Position numbers and translations under genes: made by a program. 64,000 nt of DNA, taken from assembly GCA_040902305.1 (NCBI GenBank), contig JBBDXN010000145.1:9700-73699 (forward strand), read 5' to 3'. The DNA is from CAMLFJ01 sp040902305. Its GTDB lineage: Bacteria; Methylomirabilota; Methylomirabilia; Rokubacteriales; CSP1-6. Of this stretch, positions 23,725-32,420 are shown in pieces (within the stretch, counting starts at the first letter, position 1; each line of letters starts with the position of its first letter). The notes beneath the pieces were generated by a model. That model had not been told where the DNA came from, did no database searches, and was given only the letters and a program-made list of their open reading frames with translations.

Positions 23725-24897
23725 CTACTTTTTCATGCGCTGTTCGAGACCGCGCAGCAGCCTCTCCGCCTGGTCGATGTTGCGGCGGGCATTGGCGTTC
23801 CCCGGGTCCATCTCGAGCACCACGCGCCACTCCGCGATGGCTTCCCGGAGCTTCTCCTCGCGGTAGTAGCGTACGCCCCGCGTGTAGTGCTGCTCGATGA
23901 AGCGAGTGCGGGCCTGCCGGAGCAGGGCCGGCGTATCCTCGTAGTCGGGCTGCAGCCGCGCGAGCTGAGTCAGGCTCTGGATGGACTCGCCGTACTGCCG
24001 CGCGGTCATCTGGCCCTTGGCCTGGCCGTAGAGGGCCTGCTTCTTCAGCGTCAGCCCGTCGCGGTCACCCGGTTTGCCGGCCAGGAACTTGTCCACCGTC
24101 GTGATGGCGTCCGGATAGTCGTTGCGCTCGAGCGCCTCCCGGGCCTCCGCGAGCAACGGATTGACCTCGGGCGTGAACTCGTCCTTGGTCGCGGGCGCGC
24201 CGGGCGCCGCGGGCCCGGGGGCCGGGCCGGGCCGCGGCACGTCGGGGGTGGGGACGGCCGCCACCGCGGGCGCGGGCCGGCGCGCCTCCGGATGGATGAA
24301 CGGGACGCCCGGGATCTCGGGAATCTTCAGCGTGGTGCCGGCGGCCAGGCGTGGATTGGGCGGCAGCTGATTGGTCTCCCAGATCACCTCCGACCGCGAG
24401 CGGTCGCCGTAGTACCGCTGGGCGAGGGCGGTCAGGGTATCCCCCGCCCGCACGGTGTGGGTGATGGACTCGACCTCGCGCGTGTCGCTCTGCAGCGCCT
24501 CGAAGGCGGCGCGGTTCGACGGGTCGAGGGCGAGCGCGGCCAGGAACTGCCGCCGCGCCTCCACGTGCACCCCCCGGCCAAGGGCCTTGCGCCCCTCGTC
24601 GAGCCGCTCCGCCCCCGCCTGGGCGATTCGCGCCTGCAGGGCGCGCAGGGACTCGCGCGCCCTGGCATCGCCCGGCGTGATCGCGAGCGCGATCTTCCAT
24701 TCCTCGGCGGCGCGCCGGAGCTGGCCGTCGCGCTCCAGCACCTCCGCCTGCTCGCGGTGCCGGGCCGCGAGCGGATCCCGCGCGATGGGGGCGGCCCCCG
24801 CGGCGGGCTCGCTCGGTGCGCCGGTCAGCATCGCGCAGCCGCCGAGCGCCAGGGCGAGCGCCGCGGCGGCGAGCCATCCTCGCTCGGTGGGCTTCAC
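23725..24897 (-). CDS. TPR/LysM lipoprotein
   Basis: A 390-residue secreted lipoprotein: signal with LALGGCAM lipobox, an N-terminal TPR-like helical region (REQAEVLERDGQLRRAAEEW), a LysM peptidoglycan-binding domain (about 145-195, THTVRAGDTLTALAQRYYG), a Pro-rich spacer, and C-terminal TPR repeats. The final part (YYREEKLREAIAEWRVVLEM) is a clear TPR helix pair. GTG 24897 overlaps the deacetylase stop. Probably a cell-wall-anchored scaffold that works with the adjacent deacetylase and Pal. Its function is inferred from domains only. Confidence 0.85.
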   Translation of the reverse strand: MKPTERGWLAAAALALALGGCAMLTGAPSEPAAGAAPIARDPLAARHREQAEVLERDGQLRRAAEEWKIALAITPGDARARESLRALQARIAQAGAERLDEGRKALGRGVHVEARRQFLAALALDPSNRAAFEALQSDTREVESITHTVRAGDTLTALAQRYYGDRSRSEVIWETNQLPPNPRLAAGTTLKIPEIPGVPFIHPEARRPAPAVAAVPTPDVPRPGPAPGPAAPGAPATKDEFTPEVNPLLAEAREALERNDYPDAITTVDKFLAGKPGDRDGLTLKKQALYGQAKGQMTARQYGESIQSLTQLARLQPDYEDTPALLRQARTRFIEQHYTRGVRYYREEKLREAIAEWRVVLEMDPGNANARRNIDQAERLLRGLEQRMKK

Positions 24898-25931
24898 CGC
24901 AGATTCTCCTCCTGGAAGACGTTCAGGTTCTTGACGAAGTCGTCGAGCGTCATCTCGGAATAGATCTGGCTCCGGTGCCCGGCGAGCGGCCGCACGAAGG
25001 AGGCATTGCCCTGGCGCCGGACCGAGAACGCGGCGACATAGCCGTGCTCCTTCACCTTCGACAGCAGTCCCTCCTCCCAGCGCCCGTAAGGGTAGGCCAG
25101 GACCTGGCTCCGCCGCCCGAGGTTGCGATTGAACAGGTCCTGCGGCTGCTCCAGCTCCGCCTGCATCCGGCGCGCGTACTGCGCCTCGGTCTCGCCCGCC
25201 GCGCGGCGCAGGTCGGCGTGGGTCTTGGTGTGGGCCTGGATGTCGAAGCCCGCGGCGGCCAGCTCCCGCAGGTCGTTCCAGGACAGCGCGCCGCGCCCCG
25301 CCCCCACCCAGTCCGTATAGATGAAGAGGGTGGCGGTGAAACCCAGCTCCTTGAGGACCGGATAGGCGTGGTCCTTGAAGGCGCGATAGCCGTCGTCGAA
25401 GGTGAGCACGACCGCTCGCTGCGGGAGCTGGCGGTCGAGGCGGGTGAACTCGACGAAGTCGGCGAGGCTCACCACCCGGTAGCCGTTGGTCTTGAGATAC
25501 CGCATCTGCTCGCGGAAGCTCGCGGCGGCCAGCACGAGACGGCCCTTCGCCTGCTCGGCCAGGTTGTGATAGGTGAGGATCGGCACGATCTGGTAGCCGC
25601 CCGGCGTCACCCCGCCCGGGTTCCACGGCCGGCGCGGGATCACGACCTCCTGGCCCGGCGCGAAGGCGCTGCGTCCGGTGTAGTCCTCGATCATCCACGC
25701 GCGGTCGCCGCCGCCCAGGTATCGCGCCGCGAGGGTCTCGGGCGTGTCGCCGGGCTGGGCGAAGGTGACGATGAAATCTTCCGACTCGTAGGCGGCGGGA
25801 CGCGGCGCCGGCGCGGCGGCCGGCGTCGGGCCGGACGCGGGCGGCGTCGCGGTGGCGCAGCCGACGAGCCACAGCGCGGCGACACTTGAAGCCAGAACCC
25901 GCCCTCGGACACGCCGCCCGATCATCCCCAT
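24894..25931 (-). CDS. Polysaccharide deacetylase (NodB domain) with LysM-like N-terminus
   Basis: A 345-residue lipoprotein (signal ending in LVGCA). The N-terminal part has a LysM-like DTPETLAARYLGGGDRAW region and VIPRRPWNP. The carbohydrate esterase family 4 domain covers about residues 115-300: ILTYHNLAEQ, VVLTFDDGYRAF (metal-binding Asp-Asp), IQAHTKTHADLRR (metal-binding His-x3-His), and AYPYGRW. It would remove acetyl groups from peptidoglycan or exopolysaccharide. Overlaps the LysM lipoprotein gene by 4 bp. ATG 25931 or 25925 could be the start. Confidence 0.92.
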   Translation of the reverse strand: MGMIGRRVRGRVLASSVAALWLVGCATATPPASGPTPAAAPAPRPAAYESEDFIVTFAQPGDTPETLAARYLGGGDRAWMIEDYTGRSAFAPGQEVVIPRRPWNPGGVTPGGYQIVPILTYHNLAEQAKGRLVLAAASFREQMRYLKTNGYRVVSLADFVEFTRLDRQLPQRAVVLTFDDGYRAFKDHAYPVLKELGFTATLFIYTDWVGAGRGALSWNDLRELAAAGFDIQAHTKTHADLRRAAGETEAQYARRMQAELEQPQDLFNRNLGRRSQVLAYPYGRWEEGLLSKVKEHGYVAAFSVRRQGNASFVRPLAGHRSQIYSEMTLDDFVKNLNVFQEENLR

Positions 25932-25959
25932 ATCCTACGCGACCCGGTCGAGAACGCGC

Positions 25960-27414
25960 TCAAACTACGGCCGCCAACCCCAGCACCTCGTAGACCTCGA
26001 CTTCCTCTTCCTTGCCCTTGACCCGAATGCGTCCCAGCGGCCGCGCGTCCACGAGGTCGCGCACGCGCTCGTAGGTGCGGTGGCTGATCAGGATCTGGCC
26101 GGGCTTGGCGTTGGACTCGAGCCGCGCCGCGAGGTTGACGCTGTCGCCGATGACGGTGTACTCCATCCGGTCCTCGGTGCCCACCGTGCCGGCCACCGCC
26201 TCGCCGGCGCTGACCCCGATGCCCACCGCGATGGGCTCCTTGCCGTCGCGCTGCCGGCGCGCGTTGAGGCCGGTGATGCCCTCCTGCATGGCGAGCGCGG
26301 TGCGGATGGCGCGCGCGGAGTGATCGGGATGCGCCATCGGGGCACCGAACACCGCCATCACCGCGTCGCCCAGGAACTTGTCGAGGGTGCCGTCGAACTT
26401 GAAGGTGGTCTCGATCATGAGGGTGTAGAAGTCGTTGAGCAGCAGCACGACCTCCTCCGGGCTCAGGCGCTCCGAGAGCGGGGTGAACCCCCGCACGTCG
26501 CAGAAGAGGACGGTCACCTGGCGCCGCTCGCCGGAGAGGACCAGGTTCTCCGGATCTTTCAGGATCTCCTCCACGACCTCGCGCGCCACGTAGCGGGTGA
26601 AGGCGCGCTTGATCATCTCCTTCTCGCGCAGGCTGCGCGCCATCCGGTTGAAGGAGTCGGTCAGCACGCCCAGCTCGTCGCGCGAGGCCACCGGCAGCGC
26701 GATGTTGAAGTTGCCGGAGGCGATCGCGCGGGTCGCCTGCACCAGGCGGAAGATCGGGCGCGAGAGCAGCGCGGCCAGGCCGACCGCGCCGCCGAGCCCG
26801 GCCAGGACCATGAGCAGGGTGATCAGCAGGGCCTGGTTGCGCGCGCTCACGAGCGCGGCGGTGATCGCCTCCTCGCTGAAGCCCAGGTAGAGCGCGCCGA
26901 CCGGCACCCCGCTGTACACCAGCGGCACCGCGAAGTCGATGATGCGGCCCTGCGGCGTCTTGTAGGTCTGGACCAGGAGCCGGTTCTCGAGCGGCTCCAG
27001 CTCCTTCGGCCGCACCACCGCGCTCTTCACCGCCCGCGCGTCGGAGTGGGCGAGCACCTTGCCGTCGTGGTCGGACACGATCACGTAGGCCACGTCCTTG
27101 TCCTTCATGGCGTCGGTGACCAGCACCCCGAGGGTCAGCTCGTCGTTCGTGAGCAGCGGGGTCTTGGCGCCGGCCGCGAAGTTCTCGGCCATGGTGAGCC
27201 CGCGCTTGGTCATCTCCGCGGTCAGGCTCTGCTGCTGTTGCCGGAGCAGGAAGAAGCCCACCAGCGCCACCGCGAGCACCACGAGCGCGGTGATGAGGAG
27301 GCTGAGCTTGATCTTGAGCGGCACGCGGATCGCGGTCGAATCCGGCGCCTCGCCCGCTCCGACCACGTCCGTCGCCACCGGGGAAGCCGCCATCGAGCCG
27401 GTCGGGGTGTCCAC
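25960..27414 (-). CDS. Membrane-bound class III adenylate/guanylate cyclase with sensor and HAMP domains
   Basis: A 484-residue receptor. TM1 (LLITALVVLAVALVGFFLL, residues 38-56), an extracytoplasmic sensor domain (about 60-195, VAYVIVSDHDGKVLAHSD), TM2 near 200-220, a HAMP linker (RPIFRLVQATRAIASGNFNIALPV), then the cyclase domain (about 290-480). Metal-binding aspartates lie in VTVLFCDVRGFTPLSE and FLGDAVMAVFGAP; IGVSAGEAVAGTVG and the DSVNLAARLE motif follow. It makes cAMP or cGMP. Purine-selecting residues are not assigned. It lies 10 nt after the AcuC-like gene. Confidence 0.93.
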   Translation of the reverse strand: MDTPTGSMAASPVATDVVGAGEAPDSTAIRVPLKIKLSLLITALVVLAVALVGFFLLRQQQQSLTAEMTKRGLTMAENFAAGAKTPLLTNDELTLGVLVTDAMKDKDVAYVIVSDHDGKVLAHSDARAVKSAVVRPKELEPLENRLLVQTYKTPQGRIIDFAVPLVYSGVPVGALYLGFSEEAITAALVSARNQALLITLLMVLAGLGGAVGLAALLSRPIFRLVQATRAIASGNFNIALPVASRDELGVLTDSFNRMARSLREKEMIKRAFTRYVAREVVEEILKDPENLVLSGERRQVTVLFCDVRGFTPLSERLSPEEVVLLLNDFYTLMIETTFKFDGTLDKFLGDAVMAVFGAPMAHPDHSARAIRTALAMQEGITGLNARRQRDGKEPIAVGIGVSAGEAVAGTVGTEDRMEYTVIGDSVNLAARLESNAKPGQILISHRTYERVRDLVDARPLGRIRVKGKEEEVEVYEVLGLAAVV

Positions 27415-27423
27415 CCCCCGATT

Positions 27424-28551
27424 CTACAGCCCGTGCAGCGGGAATATCTTCTCCTGGATCTCCCCCACCTGCCGGCGCGCGTACTCCTCGGCCCAGCGGC
27501 GGGTGTCCGGCGGCAGTACCTCGGGCGGATCGGCCAGGGACAGGATCCCCAGCCCGAGCCGCTGCATGTCCTGGTGACTCTCGCGCGGCAGGGCCAGGGG
27601 CAGCTCCACGTCGTTCATGGCCGCCCACGCCGCGGTCCAGGCCCGGGCCACGTTGGTCAGGTCATAGCCCCCGCCGCCCAGGGCCACGACCCGGGGCGCC
27701 AGCGGCAGGAGGCGTTTCACCGCGCGGGTGAAGCCCTGGACGGTCAGGCTCAAGTGGGTCAGCGGGTCGGTGCGGTGCGAATCGATGCCGAGCTGGATGA
27801 CCAGCGCGTCGGGCTTGAAGGCGGTCACCAGTGGAGGGACCACCGCCTCGAACGCCTCGTGGTAGACCGCGTCGTCGGTGAGCGGCTGGAGCGGCACGTT
27901 CACCGAATACCCGAGGCCGGCCCCCTCCCCCATCTCCACCACGAAGCCGGTGCCCGGGAAGAGCCGGTCGCCGCGCTCGTGGGTGGACACCGTGAGCACG
28001 TTGGGATCGTCGTAGAAGGCGAACTGGACCCCGTCGCCGTGGTGCGCGTCGATGTCCACGTAGGCCACCCGGAGGCCGCGCTCGCGCAGGCGCATGATGG
28101 CCAGCACCGCGTCGTTGATGTAGCAGAAGCCCGAGGCCCGCCCGGGCATGGCGTGATGCAGCCCGCCCGCGAAGTGGAAGGCGCGCGTCGCTTCCCCGTC
28201 GGCCACCAGCCGCGCCGCCAGCAGGGAGCCGCCCGCCCCGAGCTGGGCGGCCTCCCAGAGCCCCGGGAAGATCGGGTTGTCGCCCGGGCCGAGCCCGTAG
28301 CGGGCGGCGTGCGGCACCCAGTCCCCCGCGCTCACCGCGCGCAGGACCTCGATGTATTCGCGCGAGTGGAAGCGGGCGATCTCGTCGAGCTCGGCGGCCT
28401 CGGGTGCCAGCACCTTGGCGCGCGGCAGCGTGGTGAGGCCGTAGGCCTCCATCAACCGCCAGGTGAGCCCGAGCCGCTCCATGCGGAGCGGGTGCTCCGG
28501 CCCGTAGTCGAACTGGCGCCACTCGTCGGAGTAGATGATCGCGGTGGTCAT
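27424..28551 (-). CDS. acuC: Histone deacetylase family (AcuC-like) amidase
   Basis: A 375-residue zinc-dependent deacetylase. Seen: HHAMPGRASGFCYINDAVL, YVDIDAHHGDGVQFAFYDDP and ALGGGGYDLTNVARAW, which hold the zinc ligands and catalytic histidine pair. AcuC-type proteins remove acyl groups from acetyl-CoA synthetase lysines; some family members hydrolyse other amides such as acetylpolyamines. ATG 28551 gives MTTAIIYSDEWRQFDYGPEHP, the usual N-terminus. Next to moaC but with no functional tie seen. Confidence 0.88.
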   Translation of the reverse strand: MTTAIIYSDEWRQFDYGPEHPLRMERLGLTWRLMEAYGLTTLPRAKVLAPEAAELDEIARFHSREYIEVLRAVSAGDWVPHAARYGLGPGDNPIFPGLWEAAQLGAGGSLLAARLVADGEATRAFHFAGGLHHAMPGRASGFCYINDAVLAIMRLRERGLRVAYVDIDAHHGDGVQFAFYDDPNVLTVSTHERGDRLFPGTGFVVEMGEGAGLGYSVNVPLQPLTDDAVYHEAFEAVVPPLVTAFKPDALVIQLGIDSHRTDPLTHLSLTVQGFTRAVKRLLPLAPRVVALGGGGYDLTNVARAWTAAWAAMNDVELPLALPRESHQDMQRLGLGILSLADPPEVLPPDTRRWAEEYARRQVGEIQEKIFPLHGL

Positions 28552-28557
28552 GCGCGG

Positions 28558-29085
28558 TCAGGGTCCGTTGCGGTGACTTGGCCCACTGCGGCGCCAGGTG
28601 CCGGATTTGCCTCCGGACTTCTCGACGAGGCAGAGGTTCGTCAAGACGACGCCCTTGTCGATGGCCTTCACCATGTCGTACACGGTGAGGCCCGCCACCG
28701 CGGCCGCGATCAGCGCTTCCATCTCCACGCCGGTCTTGTCCACCGTGCGCACGCGGGCGTGCACCGTGATGGTGGAGCGGCGCGAGTCCAGCGCGAACTC
28801 GACGTCCACCCCCGTGATGCGCAGCGGATGGCAGAGCGGGATCAGGTCGGGCGTGCGCTTGGCCGCCATGATGCCCGCGGTGCGGGCGACCCCGAGCACG
28901 TCGCCCTTGGCGAGCTGGCCGGCGCGGACCGCGGCCAGGGTCGCCGCCTTCATCTTGAGGGTGACGCGGGCCGCCGCCGCCCGGACGGTCTCCGCCTTGG
29001 CGGAGACATCCACCATCCGCGCCTCACCGGCAGGGGTCAGGTGGGAGAGGCCACGAAAGCCCGGCATCTCCCGGGACGGGGACAT
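28558..29085 (-). CDS. moaC: Cyclic pyranopterin monophosphate synthase
   Basis: A 175-residue MoaC. HLTPAGEARMVDVSAKAETVR is the N-terminus, LIPLCHPLRITGVDVEF and VDKTGVEMEALIAAAVAGL the active-site segments. It converts the GTP-derived intermediate to cPMP in molybdopterin synthesis. ATG 29085 or 29067 may be used; neither has a strong ribosome-binding site. It sits next to molybdate and tungstate transport genes, which agrees with its role in molybdenum cofactor supply. Confidence 0.95.
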   Translation of the reverse strand: MSPSREMPGFRGLSHLTPAGEARMVDVSAKAETVRAAAARVTLKMKAATLAAVRAGQLAKGDVLGVARTAGIMAAKRTPDLIPLCHPLRITGVDVEFALDSRRSTITVHARVRTVDKTGVEMEALIAAAVAGLTVYDMVKAIDKGVVLTNLCLVEKSGGKSGTWRRSGPSHRNGP

Positions 29086-29105
29086 CGGTCGGGTGGGAAC
29101 CCGAC

Positions 29106-29336
29106 TCAGGCGTGAGTCGCGGCGCGCGCGTGCCGGAGAAGCGCTTCCATCCGGTCCTTCGCGATGAGCTTGAGCTTCTTCAGCTCGCTCACGCGCCACT
29201 GCTGATCGGAGGAGAGGAAGCCGCGTCCGGTCAGCGCGCCCAGCTCCTCCTCGTAGCGGGTGTGCTCCTCGCGGAGCGTGCGGAAATCGTGATTCTCGGC
29301 GGTGAGTCGCTCGATGAACGCTTCCGTATCGGGCAT
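29106..29336 (-). CDS. YdcH family (DUF465) small protein
   Basis: A 76-residue helical protein with the DUF465 pattern: RLTAENHDFRTLREEHTRYEEEL, then VSELKKLKLIAKDRMEALLRH. These small proteins are common in proteobacteria and of unknown function, perhaps coiled-coil adaptors. Perfect AAGGAGG ribosome-binding site at ATG 29336. It sits at the end of the transporter operon and is followed 20 nt later by moaC. Confidence 0.8.
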   Translation of the reverse strand: MPDTEAFIERLTAENHDFRTLREEHTRYEEELGALTGRGFLSSDQQWRVSELKKLKLIAKDRMEALLRHARAATHA

Positions 29337-29415
29337 GCGGACCTCCTTGCGAGGCGGTTGACCCTGCCCCAGCCAGCGTCAGTACCCGCGTTATACTCCC
29401 CGGCTCTTCGACGTG

Positions 29416-30513
29416 TCAAGGCTTGGCGTGGCGCAGGAGATGGGGCGCCGTCGCCTTGAAGTGCGCGGTCACCGGACTGCCCGGCGCGAAGCCCAACTCC
29501 TCCACGGAGCGCTGCGTCACGAGGGCCACCAGCGGGAATCCGCAGTCAATGATCACACGTACATGTGGACCATTCGGCACCAGGCGCTGGACCCGCCCGC
29601 CGAGCCGGTTGAACTCCCGCGTCCCGCCCGGCTTGGGGCCGCCGGGAAAGACCGCCACGTCCTCCGGTCTCACGCAGAGGCGCACGCGCTCGCCCGGCGC
29701 GGCCCGCTGCGCCACCTCGACCATCTGTCCCCCGACGTCCACCAGGGCCCGATCCTGATTCCACTCCACGACCCGCCCGTCGAGAATGGTCTCCACCCCC
29801 ACGAATCGCGCCACGTCCTCCGACGCGGGGGCCCGGAAGACCTGGGCCGCGTCGTCGAGCTGGACCAGGCGGCCGCCCATGAGGACGCCGACCCGATCGC
29901 CCAGCGTCATGGCCTCGGCGCGATCGTGCGTCACCAGCACGGTGGTCGTGCGCTCCTGGCGCAGGATCCCGGCGAAATCCTCGAGGAGCGCCTCGCGGGT
30001 GGGCGGGTCGAGGGAGGAGAACGGCTCGTCCAGCAACAGCAGCTCGGGCTCGAGCACGAGCGCGCGGGCGAGCGCGGTCCGCTGGGCTTCGCCCCCCGAG
30101 AGCGTCCGGGCCTGGCGGGAGGCCAGATGCGCGATGCCGAGCCGGGTGAGCCACGCGTCCACCTGGGGCGCGGTCCGCCCGGCGGCCACCCCGCGAAAGC
30201 GGAGCCCGAGGGCGACGTTGTCCCGGACGGTGGTGTCGGCGAGCAACGGCTCCTGGAAGACGCTGGCCATGCGCCGCCTCACCGCGAGGCCATCGGACCG
30301 GCTCACCGGCTCGCCCTGGAATCGCACGCTGCCCACGGTCGGCACCTCGAGCAGGCCCAGCAGGCGGAGCAGGGTGGACTTGCCCGCGCCGTTCGGGCCG
30401 ATGACCGCGAGCACCTGGCCCGCGTCCACCGCCAGCTCGGGGATCTCCAGCACGGTTCCGCCGGCGCGGATGACCTGGACGGCATGGAGCGCGACGACGG
30501 GCGGCGGCGTCAT
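29416..30513 (-). CDS. tupC: ABC transporter ATP-binding protein, likely tungstate TupC
   Basis: A 365-residue ATPase. Walker A is VIGPNGAGKSTLLRLLG near residue 38, the signature LSGGEAQRTALARAL and Walker B LLLLDEPFSSLDPP. A C-terminal extension with MOP/TOBE-like sequence (RLCVRPEDVAVFPGG, RLVPNGPHVRVIID) regulates or binds the oxyanion. The phosphate/tungstate-like Walker A (GPNGAGKST) contrasts with the next gene. It overlaps modC (ATGA). As the last gene of a set that contains both tup and mod permeases, pairing with TupB is inferred. Confidence 0.82.
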   Translation of the reverse strand: MTPPPVVALHAVQVIRAGGTVLEIPELAVDAGQVLAVIGPNGAGKSTLLRLLGLLEVPTVGSVRFQGEPVSRSDGLAVRRRMASVFQEPLLADTTVRDNVALGLRFRGVAAGRTAPQVDAWLTRLGIAHLASRQARTLSGGEAQRTALARALVLEPELLLLDEPFSSLDPPTREALLEDFAGILRQERTTTVLVTHDRAEAMTLGDRVGVLMGGRLVQLDDAAQVFRAPASEDVARFVGVETILDGRVVEWNQDRALVDVGGQMVEVAQRAAPGERVRLCVRPEDVAVFPGGPKPGGTREFNRLGGRVQRLVPNGPHVRVIIDCGFPLVALVTQRSVEELGFAPGSPVTAHFKATAPHLLRHAKP

Positions 30514-31640
30514 GCCGACGGCAGGACGTGGATCGAGCCGCGATGCAGCGAGAATCGCCAGTGGCGGTCGCGGTCGATCTCGAGAATCTCGTAGACGAGC
30601 CGGGGCACCTCGACCTCCAGATCGTAGTCGCCCTGCGCGGGCGGCCCGGGCTCGTCGAGCCGGAAGTAGAGCGTCCAGATCGTGCCGAAGTCCACCTCGC
30701 GCACGATGGTGCCGGACATGAGATTCATGTGGTGGGCGGAGTCCACCCCGTCGCGGTCCTTCCGGATCAGGCGGACGTACTCCGGACGGATGAAGAAGGC
30801 GAGCGGGCTGTCCGGCGCGGGCAGGTACGAGCGGATCGGCGAGTTCACGGCCTCGAGCGTCTGGCCACGCCAGCGGAACTGGATGCGGTCCGGCGTGGCC
30901 TTGAGCGTCACACCCTGGAGCAGGTTGCGCAGCCCCATGATGCGGGCCACGCTGCGCGAGGACGGCTGCCAGAGCAGCTCCGAACGCGGCGCGGCCTGGA
31001 TCACGCGGCCGTCCTCGTACACCACGATGCGGTCGCCGAGCCGGTAGGCCTCGGTGAGGTCGTGGGTGACCAGCACCGCCGCGGTGCCCCAGCCGGTGAG
31101 GATGCTCCGCAGCTCGTCGCGGAGCGCCTGGCGGAGCGGCAGGTCGAGCGCGGACAGCGGCTCGTCCAGCAGGAGCAGCGAGGGGTCCGTGGCGAGGGCG
31201 CGCCCGAGCGCCACCCGCTGGCGCTGGCCACCCGATAAGTCGCGCGGGTAGCGGTCCGCGTGCGCTTCGATCGAGAGCCGGGCCAGCACGTCGTTCACCC
31301 GCTGCCCGCGCTCCGCGCGGCTCCGGTCGCGAAGGCCGAAGCCCACGTTCTGGCGGACGGTGAGATGCGGGAACAGCGCATAGCCCTGGAAAACGTAGCC
31401 CACCCGCCGCCGCTGGGGCCGTAGGTCGATCCCGGCCGCCGCGTCGAAGAGGACCTGGTCGTTCACCACGATACGACCCGCATCGGGACGAACGAGCCCG
31501 GCCAGGCATTGCAGGGTGAGGGTCTTGCCGGATCCGGACGGGCCGAAGAGCACCGCGACGCCGTCGCCCGCGTGCCACTCCACGTCCAGGGTGAACCCGG
31601 GCAAGGATTTGCGCACGCTGACCTCGAGCCGGCTCGTCAT
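30510..31640 (-). CDS. modC: Molybdate ABC transporter ATP-binding protein
   Basis: A 376-residue ModC. Walker A FGPSGSGKTLTLQCLAGL, the Q-loop region RVGYVFQGYALFPHLTV, signature LSGGQRQRVALGRAL, Walker B LLLLDEPLSALDL. The C-terminal MOP-like domain (about 280-370) has AFFIRPEYVRLI and LEVEVPRLVYE. It energises ModB. ATG 31640 overlaps modB by 4 bp. Confidence 0.92.
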   Translation of the reverse strand: MTSRLEVSVRKSLPGFTLDVEWHAGDGVAVLFGPSGSGKTLTLQCLAGLVRPDAGRIVVNDQVLFDAAAGIDLRPQRRRVGYVFQGYALFPHLTVRQNVGFGLRDRSRAERGQRVNDVLARLSIEAHADRYPRDLSGGQRQRVALGRALATDPSLLLLDEPLSALDLPLRQALRDELRSILTGWGTAAVLVTHDLTEAYRLGDRIVVYEDGRVIQAAPRSELLWQPSSRSVARIMGLRNLLQGVTLKATPDRIQFRWRGQTLEAVNSPIRSYLPAPDSPLAFFIRPEYVRLIRKDRDGVDSAHHMNLMSGTIVREVDFGTIWTLYFRLDEPGPPAQGDYDLEVEVPRLVYEILEIDRDRHWRFSLHRGSIHVLPSA

Positions 31641-32302
31641 GCCGCCCGCGCTCCGAGGCGATTGGCGACGACGAGCACGAGGCAGGAGAGGACCGTGAGC
31701 ACCGCCACCAGCCCCAGCGCCTCACCGCTCTCCCCGGTCTGCACCGCGGTGTAGATGGAGAGCGGCACGGTCGCGGTGCGGCCGGGAATGTTCCCGGCGA
31801 GCATCAGGGTCGCGCCGAACTCGCCCAGCGCCCGCGCGAAGGCGAGCACGACCCCGGCCAGGATGCCGTTGCGGGCGAGCGGCAGCGTGACCTCGAGCAC
31901 GGTGCGCAGCTCCGAGCGGCCGAGGGTGTAGGCGGCGCGCTCGAGGTCGCGGTCCACCGACTCGATGGCGGCGCGCACCGTGCGGACCAGCAGCGGCAGC
32001 GCCATCACGGTGGCGGCGATCACCGCCGCGTACCAGGTGAAGGCCACCGTGAAGCCCGACAGCTCGTACAGTGGCGCGCCCAGCACGCCGCGCCGGCCCA
32101 GCAGCACGATCAGGTAGTAGCCGACCACGGTGGGCGGCAGCACCAGCGGCAGCGTCACCAGCAGGTCCACGACGCTCTTGCCCCAGAAGCGTCGACGCGC
32201 CAGCACGTAGGCGATCGGAATGCCCACGAGCGCGTTGAGGGCCGTGGCGGCCACCGCGACCTGGAGCGACAACCGGAGAGCGGAGAGATTGTCCGGGCTC
32301 AT
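31637..32302 (-). CDS. modB: Molybdate ABC transporter permease
   Basis: A 221-residue permease with about five or six helices and the EAA loop ALGEFGATLMLAGNIPGRT, which is characteristic of ModB/CysT-type permeases. PLVLPPTVVGYYLIVLLG matches the conserved TM core. Inner-membrane channel for molybdate, paired with ModC. ATG 32302 begins MSPDNLSALRLSLQVAV. About 118 nt separate it from modA upstream. Confidence 0.93.
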   Translation of the reverse strand: MSPDNLSALRLSLQVAVAATALNALVGIPIAYVLARRRFWGKSVVDLLVTLPLVLPPTVVGYYLIVLLGRRGVLGAPLYELSGFTVAFTWYAAVIAATVMALPLLVRTVRAAIESVDRDLERAAYTLGRSELRTVLEVTLPLARNGILAGVVLAFARALGEFGATLMLAGNIPGRTATVPLSIYTAVQTGESGEALGLVAVLTVLSCLVLVVANRLGARAA

Positions 32303-32420
32303 GACGGATCCACATGACGCCCCGGTAGTATGCCATGCCCGAATGCGCGGGCGATCTCCAGCACCGCCACGAGCGCGAGCGGGCGCCGGAGCGCGGCCGG
32401 CCTGAGCCGCAACGCGCGTG

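Noticed and set aside
25852..29115. 1087-residue plus-strand ORF
   Set aside because: It covers four real minus-strand genes (cyclase, AcuC, MoaC and part of the deacetylase) and is a GC shadow rich in Arg, Gly, His and Asp.
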